Below, in pieces: positions 1 to 5,419 of a stretch of DNA of 6,129 bases. The notes under the pieces are model-generated. The model had not been told where the DNA came from. It was given only the letters and a program-made list of their open reading frames with translations, and made no database searches. The position numbers were made by a program, and so were the translations under genes. Within the stretch, counting starts at the first letter, position 1. Each line of letters opens with the position of its first letter. The DNA comes from a bacterium (lineage in GTDB: Bacteria; Atribacterota; JS1; SB-45; 34-128): positions 1 through 6,129 of the forward strand of contig JAHIPN010000331.1 in assembly GCA_018894595.1 (NCBI GenBank), in the 5' to 3' direction.

Positions 1-1
1 A

Positions 2-277
2 ATCGGGACAGATATGTTTTCCGAGCAGATTATTCCGGTAGTCTTTTCTCTTTTTTATAAATATAGCCAAGAATTTTCTAAAGCATTTTGGATTTCGGTA
101 AATTTAGGAGGAGATACCGATACAATAGCTGGTTTATTAGGGTCTGTCTATGGAGCATTTTACGGTTTTAGTGAATTCCCTTCCAAAGAGAAGGCACTCT
201 TTTATAAAATATCAGAGATAAATAATTTACAAGTAGATAAAATAGTCAAAGGATTGTGGGCGATAAAGCAATTTTAA
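2..277 (+). CDS. ADP-ribosylglycohydrolase (DraG/ARH-fold) family protein, C-terminal end only
   Basis: This is the last 91 codons of a gene that begins before the window. The frame is already open at base 2, so the ATG at 14 is an internal methionine and not the start. Family members are usually about 300 residues and all-helical, with two magnesium ions in the active site. They hydrolyse N- or O-glycosidic bonds of ADP-ribose and related compounds. The diagnostic C-terminal block is visible: VNLGGDTDTIAGLLGSVYGA, with the metal-binding D-T-D-T encoded at 113-124. It is preceded by the usual helix (IIPVVFSLFYKYSQEFSKAF) that packs on the active site. The stop lies 31 bases before the first permease gene, so the two are very likely co-transcribed. 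DraG-like proteins in sugar-transport operons are probably small-molecule glycohydrolases and not protein de-ADP-ribosylases, but this is inference. The family call is firm and the substrate is unknown. Confidence 0.85.
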   Translation: MGTDMFSEQIIPVVFSLFYKYSQEFSKAFWISVNLGGDTDTIAGLLGSVYGAFYGFSEFPSKEKALFYKISEINNLQVDKIVKGLWAIKQF

Positions 278-308
278 AAGATTAATAAAAATGGTAAGAG
301 GGTAAGAA

Positions 309-1214
309 ATGGGACTTAAGAAATATTTTTCTAAAAAAGCAAATCGAAATGAATTTTATACTGCTCTGATCTGTTTATTCCCTTCAATGGTTATTGGAAT
401 GACTTTTGTAATTATTCCCATAATTATGGTGGTATATTTAAGCTTTACTAAATGGGATTTAATATCGGAAGTAAAAGATTTTATAGGTTTAGCCAATTAT
501 ATATATCTTTTTAAAAACCCTAAATTTCTTAAATCTATAGCAAATACATTTTATTTTGCTGCAGTTCAAATACCTTTGGATTTAGTTTTTTCGTTATTTT
601 TTGCCTTTTTGTTAGATAAAAAAATTAGGGGGTTAAGATTTTTCCGAGCCATATACTTTGCCCCGGTAGTTACATCGATGGTAGCGGTAAGTGCAATTTG
701 GTTGTGGTTTTATGACCCGCATTTTGGGCTTTTCAATTATATCTTAAAACAAATTGGTTTATCTCCTTTAAAATGGCTTTATGACCCGAGCTTGGCTATG
801 CTGTCAATAGTAATAATGTCGGTTTGGAAAGGACTTGGTTATAACATTGTTATCTTTCTTGCCGGGCTCCAGAATATCCCTGAATCTTATTATGAAGCAG
901 CAGATATTGATGGAGCTAACAATTGGGAAAAATTTAAACATATAACTTTACCCTTACTTTCTCCTGTAACCTATTTTGTAATATTAATAAGCATTATCAA
1001 TTCTTTTAAAGTATTTACTCAGATATCAGTTATGACCCCGAGGGGAGGTCCATTATACAGCACAGGAGTTATGGTTTTTTATATCTATCAACAAGCCTTC
1101 GAAGGATATAAGATTGGAAGGGCTTCTGCAGCAGCAATGATTTTATTTTTAGGAGTTTTAGCAATTACTTTCGTACAAAAAAGAATTGGTGAAAAGAGAG
1201 TCCATTATACATAA
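309..1214 (+). CDS. Carbohydrate ABC transporter permease, MalF/UgpA type (CUT1 family)
   Basis: This is a 301-residue inner-membrane subunit that forms half of the translocation channel of a binding-protein-dependent sugar importer. About six hydrophobic segments can be seen, at residues 17-45, 78-102, 112-135, 160-186, 217-238 and 271-290. The cytoplasmic EAA loop that docks on the ATPase is well preserved: YYEAADIDGANNW (E196-A197-A198, G202) ending at L214-P215. The FxRAIYFAPVVTS segment before the third helix and the SVWKGLGYN block are typical of the MalF/UgpA branch. The length and the short N-terminus match UgpA-like proteins more than the longer MalF. The ATG at 309 is supported by AGAGGG at 297-302, 6 bases upstream. 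It lies between the DraG-like gene and the second permease gene, in the usual order for such operons. The transported sugar cannot be told from the permease. Confidence 0.95.
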   Translation: MGLKKYFSKKANRNEFYTALICLFPSMVIGMTFVIIPIIMVVYLSFTKWDLISEVKDFIGLANYIYLFKNPKFLKSIANTFYFAAVQIPLDLVFSLFFAFLLDKKIRGLRFFRAIYFAPVVTSMVAVSAIWLWFYDPHFGLFNYILKQIGLSPLKWLYDPSLAMLSIVIMSVWKGLGYNIVIFLAGLQNIPESYYEAADIDGANNWEKFKHITLPLLSPVTYFVILISIINSFKVFTQISVMTPRGGPLYSTGVMVFYIYQQAFEGYKIGRASAAAMILFLGVLAITFVQKRIGEKRVHYT

Positions 1215-1264
1215 AATGTGGGAAAGATTATTTTCAAAATAATTATATTTAGGAAAATTAAAAA

Positions 1265-2086
1265 ATGAAAGAAAATTCTTCTAAGTTTTATATCTATATT
1301 ATTTTAATATTTTTTGGGTTCTTAATGTTTTTCCCTTTTATCTGGATGTTTATCTCTTCGTTTAAGGGAATCTCTGATATTTATACTTACCCGCCAAGAA
1401 TTTTCCCCAAGAAATGGATATTCACTAATTATAAAGAAGTTATTAATATGATCCCTTTCTTAAGATACTATATAAACAGTATTTTTGTGGCGACATCTTC
1501 TACTCTTTTGCAGGTCTTTGTATCGATCCTTGCTGCTTTTGCCTTTTCCAGATTACAGTTTCCGGGTAAAAATGTTCTTTTTATGCTATATATAGGCACT
1601 CTGATTATGCCCCTCCAGGTTACCTTGATTCCAAAATTCTTAATTGTAGCTAATTTAAGGTGGCTGGATAGTTATCAGGGATTAATTGTTCCCGTACTTT
1701 TCAATGCGTTTTCTATCTTTTTCTTAAGACAGTTTTTCTATACCATTCCCAAGGAGCTGGAAGATGCTGCCAAGATAGATGGTTGCGGACATTTTACCTT
1801 TCTTTTTAAAATAGTGATCCCTCTTTCTAAACCAGCTATAGGGACAATAGCACTTTTCTCTTTCTTAATGGAATGGAGAAGTTATATCTGGCCTTTGATA
1901 ATAATAAATAAAGACGAAATGAGGACTTTACCGATAGGATTGAAATATCTAATTAGTGAAGGAGGTGGTGAGTATCATTTATTAATGGCTGCAGCGGTGA
2001 TGACCATAGTTCCAGTTTTGATAATATTCTTCTTATCTGAAAAGCAGTTCATTAAAGGAATTACTTTAACCGGTTTGAAAGGATAA
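1265..2086 (+). CDS. Carbohydrate ABC transporter permease, MalG/UgpE type (CUT1 family)
   Basis: This 273-residue inner-membrane protein is the partner of the preceding permease. Together they form the heterodimeric channel of a sugar importer. Hydrophobic segments are at about residues 9-31, 71-95, 104-126, 138-156, 191-212 and 238-258. The ATPase-docking loop reads IPKELEDAAKIDGCGHF; the usual E-A-A is D167-A168-A169 here (a conservative E to D), followed by G173 and I185-P186. The C-terminus FIKGITLTGLKG is the classic ending of the MalG/UgpE branch. The early PPRIFP and the W-F-TNY segment are also typical. The start at 1265 has only a weak AGGA at 1251-1254 with 10 bases of spacing. It follows the first permease after a 50-base gap with no visible terminator, so it should be in the same transcript. 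No gene for the ATPase follows. Confidence 0.95.
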   Translation: MKENSSKFYIYIILIFFGFLMFFPFIWMFISSFKGISDIYTYPPRIFPKKWIFTNYKEVINMIPFLRYYINSIFVATSSTLLQVFVSILAAFAFSRLQFPGKNVLFMLYIGTLIMPLQVTLIPKFLIVANLRWLDSYQGLIVPVLFNAFSIFFLRQFFYTIPKELEDAAKIDGCGHFTFLFKIVIPLSKPAIGTIALFSFLMEWRSYIWPLIIINKDEMRTLPIGLKYLISEGGGEYHLLMAAAVMTIVPVLIIFFLSEKQFIKGITLTGLKG

Positions 2087-2110
2087 AAACTGGTAAGCGC
2101 ATTGTAAGTG

Positions 2111-2120
2111 AAGATATCTT
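2111..2120. promoter_or_regulatory. 10-bp perfect palindrome in the permease to binding-protein gap
   Basis: AAGATATCTT is a perfect palindrome 24 bases after the second permease stop and 25 bases before the Shine-Dalgarno site of the binding-protein gene. It could be a small operator or part of a weak internal promoter: TTGTAA lies at 2102-2107, with poor -10 candidates in the AT-rich run after it. A 10-bp palindrome in AT-rich DNA can easily arise by chance, so this is only a marker for comparison with relatives. Confidence 0.2.
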
Positions 2121-2159
2121 TTAATTAATTTAATATTAAAAATTAGGAGGAATTTTAAG

Positions 2160-3401
2160 ATGAAAAAGTTATTAGTTATTGTAGTTTTTACTATTATTGT
2201 ATTTAGTTTGTGTTTTTCTGCTTTTGCTTCCGGAGTAAAAATTGATTTCTGGTATGCTCTGGGCGGTAACGGCGGAGAGGTATTTTCAGGTTTGATCAAA
2301 GAATTTAACCAATCACAAAATGAGGTAGAGGTAAATGGAATCTATTCAGGAAATTACGGGGATACTGCCAATAAAGTTATTGCGGCAATAGCCAGCGATA
2401 CCTTACCTCAGGGTGGGATTATTCCGGCAGGACCTCTTTTTACCGGTGCCTACGGAAACTATAAAATTTTAGATTATATCGAGAAGTATAAATTTAATTT
2501 AGGTAAATTTTACCCGGGAACATTAGATTATTCAAAATATCAGGGAAAAATTTGTGTCCTTCCTTTTAATATTAGTACCCCAGTCCTCTATTACAATAAA
2601 GACCTGTTTGAAAAAGTTGGGCTAGACCCGGAAAAACCCCCGCAAACCTGGGAGGAATTAATGGAATATGGCAAGAAACTTACTCTGGATACCGATAATG
2701 ATGGCAATGCAGATACCTGGGGAGTAGATATCAAGAGTATTGATTGGGTATTCAAAGCCTTTATTCTGCAAAATGGAGGAAAAATTATGAATGAAGATTC
2801 AACCGAAGTTATGTTTAATTCTCCCGAAGGGCTTGAAGCATTAAAATTCTGGAAGAGCTTAACTGATGAAGGGATAATGCCGGTTGGCTTACATGATTTA
2901 GCGGAAAAATATTTTTTATCAGGGAATTTAGGAATATATCTGGGTAGTTCAACAAAGCTCGGAGGATGGTCCGGACAACTGGATTTTGATTTTGGAACCG
3001 CATTTCTACCCAAAAAGAAGACTTATGCAGTAACTATGGGTGGAGCCACAGCGGCCTTATTCCCTTCCACTCCAGAGAAAGAGGAAGCCACCTGGAAATT
3101 TATCGAATGGCTCTTAGGTTCAGAGAATATTGCCAAATGGTCTGCCGCCACCGGCTATATTCCTACTACCAGTAGTGCTTTAAAAACAATAATAATTCAA
3201 AAGCTTTTCCAGGAAAAACCTGAGTATAAAGCAGCCTTTGAGCAGCTGCAATATGTACAGAATTATGAACATTTTTCGGCGATGGGAACTTTAGACCGGA
3301 CTTTCTATGAAATGTTAGATAAAGTAGAAAGAGAAGCTCTAACACCCGAAGAAGCATTAGAAGAAGCAGCAGAAATTATTACTGATGATATGCTGCAGTA
3401 A
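2160..3401 (+). CDS. Extracellular solute-binding protein (family 1) of the sugar ABC importer
   Basis: This 413-residue secreted receptor captures the substrate outside the inner membrane and passes it to the two permeases encoded just upstream. The N-terminus is a signal peptide: MKK, a hydrophobic core at residues 4-19, then S-A-F-A with likely cleavage after A23. Cys18 is preceded by S-L, which is not a lipobox, so the protein is probably soluble in a periplasm. The mature part begins with the family pattern VKIDFWYALGG. Other family features are the YYNKDLFEKVGLDPEKPPQT segment (about 144-163), a DTDNDGNADTWG calcium-loop-like stretch (177-188), SPEGLEALKFWK (221-232) and TGYIPTTSSA (331-340), which recalls UgpB-like proteins. 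The start is fixed by AGGAGG at 2145-2150, 9 bases upstream, the strongest ribosome site of the operon and in line with the excess of receptor over channel usually needed. The ligand is not identifiable. Confidence 0.95.
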   Translation: MKKLLVIVVFTIIVFSLCFSAFASGVKIDFWYALGGNGGEVFSGLIKEFNQSQNEVEVNGIYSGNYGDTANKVIAAIASDTLPQGGIIPAGPLFTGAYGNYKILDYIEKYKFNLGKFYPGTLDYSKYQGKICVLPFNISTPVLYYNKDLFEKVGLDPEKPPQTWEELMEYGKKLTLDTDNDGNADTWGVDIKSIDWVFKAFILQNGGKIMNEDSTEVMFNSPEGLEALKFWKSLTDEGIMPVGLHDLAEKYFLSGNLGIYLGSSTKLGGWSGQLDFDFGTAFLPKKKTYAVTMGGATAALFPSTPEKEEATWKFIEWLLGSENIAKWSAATGYIPTTSSALKTIIIQKLFQEKPEYKAAFEQLQYVQNYEHFSAMGTLDRTFYEMLDKVEREALTPEEALEEAAEIITDDMLQ

Positions 3402-3466
3402 ATTTAATAGTTGCATTAACAATTGGTAAAATAATTGTAAAATAGAAGAGATATAAAATCTTAAAT

Positions 3467-3524
3467 ATAGACAACCACCTTATATAGACAATTTTGTCTT
3501 ATCAATAAAAAGGTGGTTGTCTAT
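3467..3524. repeat. 15-bp perfect inverted repeat with nested hairpin, between the binding-protein and isomerase genes
   Basis: The arms ATAGACAACCACCTT (3467-3481) and AAGGTGGTTGTCTAT (3510-3524) are exact reverse complements separated by 28 bases. Inside the loop a second small palindrome, AGACAATTTTGTCT (3486-3499), can fold alone. The 7-mer TAGACAA occurs at 3468 and 3485 and its complement TTGTCTA at 3517, with a near copy TTGTCTT at 3494. As RNA this would be a strong stem of 15 pairs, 66 bases after the binding-protein stop. It is not followed by a T-run, so it is not a standard intrinsic terminator. Likely roles are a processing or stabilising stem for the binding-protein message, or a binding array for a dimeric regulator. 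A remnant of a small mobile element is also possible. The structure is certain as sequence; its function is inferred. Confidence 0.8.
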
Positions 3525-3527
3525 TCC

Positions 3528-3545
3528 AATGGTCTAATGGTCTAA
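3528..3545 (+). repeat. Tandem 8-bp duplication AATGGTCT x2
   Basis: AATGGTCT is repeated directly without spacing at 3528-3535 and 3536-3543 and continues with AA. It begins three bases after the right arm of the 15-bp inverted repeat and ends 33 bases before the isomerase start codon. It may be replication slippage or a pair of direct regulator half-sites. There is no evidence to choose between them. Confidence 0.6.
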
Positions 3546-3578
3546 GGTAAACACAAAGACAGAGAGGAATAAAAATAT

Positions 3579-4376
3579 ATGAAAATTTCATTTTCGACAG
3601 CAGGTTTATACCCCAGGGATACTATAGAAGCGCTTAAAATAATTAAAGATTGTGGAATAAATTATGCAGAGCTGATGCCCCAGGATATCTCAGAAACCAC
3701 CACAGATTTTGCCAAAGAGATTTTAGGGAAAGATATCGGTATAAAAGTAAGCTCAATCCATTTTCCCTTAATATTATCTTCCTTTTACTACAATTGTTAT
3801 CCTAAAATGCAAAATACTACCAGGAAGATCATTGATGAATTAATTGAGGCAGCAGAGCTTTTAGGGGTGGAAGTTATCGTATCCCACGGACTTCCTCTCT
3901 TTAAAAATGGCTACAAGGAAAAACTTTTCTATCCGGTTATTTTAGAAAATATAAATTATTTGGTGGATGAAGCAAATAAAAGAAACATTGATATTGCTAT
4001 AGAAAATGGTCCGAATTATAATACTCGGACCCCTTTTTCCCATAATGATTTTATTAAAGGATTTTCTCAAAAGAATATCGGGGCGGTTATAGATACAACC
4101 GAAAGTTGTGAAGCACGGCAAGATATATTTGATTTTTTAAAAAATGTAGATAATATCATCCATTTTCATATCAGCGATTTTGCTAAAGATAAAGGGAAAC
4201 ATCTTGTTTTAGGAGAGGGAGAAATAGATTGGGAGAAGTTTTTTGTTGAATTAGAGGCCAAAAGATTTAAAGGTTATATGGTAATCGAACCCCTTTATAA
4301 ATATTTTTTAGAAAATCCCAAAGAGAAGATTAAACAATGCCTTCAGGTAATCAAAAAATATTCTAATATTAAATAA
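3579..4376 (+). CDS. Sugar phosphate isomerase/epimerase family protein (xylose isomerase-like TIM barrel)
   Basis: This 265-residue cytoplasmic enzyme belongs to the AP endonuclease 2/xylose isomerase-like barrel superfamily, whose members isomerise or epimerise sugars, keto-acids or inositols with a divalent metal. The first strand MKISFSTAGLYP is followed by INYAELMP, KVSSIHFP, VIVSHGLP, DIAIENGPNYNTRTPF, IGAVIDTTE, IIHFHISDF and GYMVIEPLY, one per barrel strand. The expected metal ligands are E142, D172, H197 and E237. The LGEGEIDW motif (211-218) before the last strands is characteristic of the family. The length is normal. The start is supported by AGAGG at 3563-3567 with 11 bases of spacing. 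It is separated from the transporter genes by 177 bases with a strong stem-loop but no clear terminator, so it may be the last gene of that operon, acting on the imported sugar. The exact reaction cannot be deduced. Confidence 0.9.
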   Translation: MKISFSTAGLYPRDTIEALKIIKDCGINYAELMPQDISETTTDFAKEILGKDIGIKVSSIHFPLILSSFYYNCYPKMQNTTRKIIDELIEAAELLGVEVIVSHGLPLFKNGYKEKLFYPVILENINYLVDEANKRNIDIAIENGPNYNTRTPFSHNDFIKGFSQKNIGAVIDTTESCEARQDIFDFLKNVDNIIHFHISDFAKDKGKHLVLGEGEIDWEKFFVELEAKRFKGYMVIEPLYKYFLENPKEKIKQCLQVIKKYSNIK

Positions 4377-4481
4377 ATAAATCTGCTAAATTCTTTCTAA
4401 ATCATAATAATATACTAAATTTTACTCCCCTCAGCTTCAAAATTTATTTTATATATTTTTAAAATATTTTAGAAGGTATTC

Positions 4482-4510
4482 TTGTAAAATAATTTTAAAT
4501 GTGTTTAAAT
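4482..4510 (+). promoter_or_regulatory. Candidate promoter for the XRE-cupin regulator gene
   Basis: TTGTAA at 4482-4487 as -35 and TTAAAT at 4505-4510 as -10 have the ideal 17-base spacing, and TGT directly precedes the -10. Initiation would fall near 4517, giving a leader of about 125 nt. In a tract this AT-rich such matches are frequent, so the call is weak. Confidence 0.3.
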
Positions 4511-4578
4511 ATAATTACAATAATTAAGTATATTTTAACAAAATAGGTAGTCTTGGAAAAGATCTAAATAAAATTAGA

Positions 4579-4598
4579 GCCAGAATGATCAGTCTGGC
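4579..4598. promoter_or_regulatory. Inverted repeat GCCAGA-N8-TCTGGC, possible operator or leader hairpin
   Basis: GCCAGA (4579-4584) and TCTGGC (4593-4598) are perfect complements around an 8-base loop that itself contains the palindrome TGATCA. It stands out as a GC-richer island in a very AT-rich gap, 45 bases before the regulator start codon. That is where an autoregulatory XRE operator often lies. A copy of TAGACAA (4602-4608), the same 7-mer as in the 3467-3524 repeat, follows three bases later. Function is inferred from position only. Confidence 0.4.
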
Positions 4599-4643
4599 AG
4601 GTAGACAATATTCCATTGAAAAAAAGAGGATGAAATTTAAACG

Positions 4644-5195
4644 ATGGTTGAGAATGAAAGATTGGGAAATAAAATTCGCAAACTACGTATTTCTAAGGGC
4701 ATAAATCTTACTGCTTTTGCTAAAAAGATAGATAAAACTCCCAGTTATTTAAGCCAAGTGGAGCGGGGGATGGCTTCTCCATCGATTATGGCTTTAAGAG
4801 AGATATCCAAAGCCTTAAATGTACCTATATTTTATTTCTTAATTGATGATAAACAACAAAGCGCAATAGTAAGAAAAAATGAGCGTAGAGTTTTACAATT
4901 CCCTAAATCTCATTTGACCTATGAATTACTTTCCCCTGATGTGAGTCACCAAATTGAGATGATTAGAACCCGGATAGAATTAGGAGCAAGTACTTGTAGC
5001 AAACCTCTCCCTCATGAGGGCGAGGAATGTACTCTGGTAATAGAAGGAAAGATGAAAATTCAAATTGGGGATGAATTTTTTACCCTGGAAGAGGGTGACA
5101 GTATCTACTACATTGCAAGCATTCCTCATAAAATAACCAGTATTGGAGACAAAGACCTTGTTATTATTTCAGCAATCACCCCTACCAATTTTTAA
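4644..5195 (+). CDS. XRE-family transcriptional regulator with C-terminal cupin domain
   Basis: This 183-residue DNA-binding protein has the size and layout of PuuR-like regulators. Residues 8-62 form the XRE helix-turn-helix: LGNKIRKLRISKGINLTAFA, then KTPSYLSQVERGMASPSIMA carrying the recognition helix, then LREISKALNVPIFYFL. Residues 110-177 form a small-molecule-sensing cupin. Its first motif has H124, E127, E128 and G135 (PHEGEECTLVIEGKMKIQIG) and its second has G151-D152 and P161-H162, so the metal-binding H/E/H set is complete. The start is preceded by AGAGGA at 4625-4630 with a long 13-base spacing; no better in-frame start is seen. It points toward the carbamoyltransferase gene, which has its own promoter, so the regulator may control that downstream transcription unit and its own gene. 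The effector is unknown. Many relatives regulate polyamine, amino-acid or nitrogen metabolism. Confidence 0.92.
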   Translation: MVENERLGNKIRKLRISKGINLTAFAKKIDKTPSYLSQVERGMASPSIMALREISKALNVPIFYFLIDDKQQSAIVRKNERRVLQFPKSHLTYELLSPDVSHQIEMIRTRIELGASTCSKPLPHEGEECTLVIEGKMKIQIGDEFFTLEEGDSIYYIASIPHKITSIGDKDLVIISAITPTNF

Positions 5196-5197
5196 AA

Positions 5198-5220
5198 CCT
5201 GTTATCAACAGGAGTGTTTT
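5198..5220 (+). terminator. Probable intrinsic terminator after the XRE-cupin gene
   Basis: CCTGTT (5198-5203), loop ATC, AACAGG (5207-5212) form a perfect 6-bp stem that starts two bases after the regulator stop codon. It is followed by AGTG and then TTTT (5217-5220). An outer pairing of AAAAC with GTTTT could lengthen the stem. The U-run is short and offset, so termination may be partial. Confidence 0.45.
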
Positions 5221-5259
5221 AATTAAATAGAGGGGAGACGGTTTTTTGCTCTAATTTTT

Positions 5260-5268
5260 TGATATAAT
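5260..5268 (+). promoter_or_regulatory. Extended -10 promoter for the carbamoyltransferase transcription unit
   Basis: TGATATAAT combines a perfect TATAAT (5263-5268) with the TGn extension (5260-5262). The -35 region is poor (a T-run at 5242-5247), which the extended -10 can offset or which suggests an activator requirement. Initiation would fall near 5275, leaving an untranslated leader of about 145 nt before the ATG at 5420. Confidence 0.55.
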
Positions 5269-5275
5269 GTTAATA

Positions 5276-5419
5276 CTAATCTAAATAATAGTTAGAGTAT
5301 GTGTGCTTTTTTATCGCATATTATTAGAGAAGGAGGGATAAAGTAGAGATAATTATAAAAATCATAGAATTGCAAAGTAAAATATTTAAAAAATTATTAT
5401 TTAATTAGGAGGTTCTGAA
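5276..5419 (+). promoter_or_regulatory. Long leader of the carbamoyltransferase gene with orphan Shine-Dalgarno and tiny ORF
   Basis: The leader holds a weak hairpin (GTATGTG 5297-5303 with CGCATAT 5315-5321, two G-U pairs) and a 15-codon ORF (5299-5346, M-C-A-F-L-S-H-I-I-R-E-G-G-I-K) with no good ribosome site. It also holds AAGGAGGG at 5330-5337, a near-ideal Shine-Dalgarno sequence with no ATG, GTG or TTG in the next 30 bases. The true site, AGGAGG at 5407-5412, lies 7 bases before the real start. No known riboswitch consensus was recognised. Confidence 0.4.

Larger units (their letters stand above)
4377..4643. promoter_or_regulatory. AT-rich intergenic region upstream of the XRE-cupin regulator
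   Basis: These 267 bases hold no convincing gene. The stretch 4441-4540 has only 10 G or C in 100 bases and includes a 12-bp palindrome, TAAAATATTTTA at 4460-4471. The best promoter candidate is TTGTAA (4482-4487), 17 bases, then TTAAAT (4505-4510) preceded by TGT as an extended -10. A perfect TATAAT at 4510-4515 lacks a well-placed -35. Three CTAAAT copies lie at 4386, 4397 and 4415. No intrinsic terminator for the isomerase gene is obvious. Confidence 0.5.

Noticed and set aside
14..277. ATG at 14 as a start codon for a short protein
   Set aside because: The frame is open to the window edge and the sequence is the C-terminal block of a roughly 300-residue family, so the methionine is internal.
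2066..2299. Antisense open frame across the permease to binding-protein gap
   Set aside because: It covers the reverse of the signal-peptide region and shows no start signal or recognisable domain.
2688..2723. DTDNDGNADTWG as evidence of a dockerin or calcium-binding domain
   Set aside because: This D-rich loop is common inside family 1 solute-binding proteins and stands alone, without a second repeat.
2591..3013. Antisense open frame of 140 codons opposite the binding-protein gene
   Set aside because: The plus-strand protein is a full, well-conserved family member; the reverse frame is low-complexity, Ser/Pro-rich and lacks a ribosome site.
3419..3438. ACAATT-N8-AATTGT as terminator of the transporter operon
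   Set aside because: The stem is six bases with only one G-C or C-G pair and no T-run follows; too weak to call.
4528..4704. Open frame (ATG at 4585, MISLAGRQYS...) overlapping the start of the XRE-cupin gene in another frame
   Set aside because: No ribosome site precedes it, most of it overlaps a clear helix-turn-helix gene, and no family resemblance is seen.
5276..5419. Purine or other known riboswitch in the carbamoyltransferase leader
   Set aside because: None of the conserved cores I know (purine, guanidine, preQ1, SAM, glycine) could be matched by eye.
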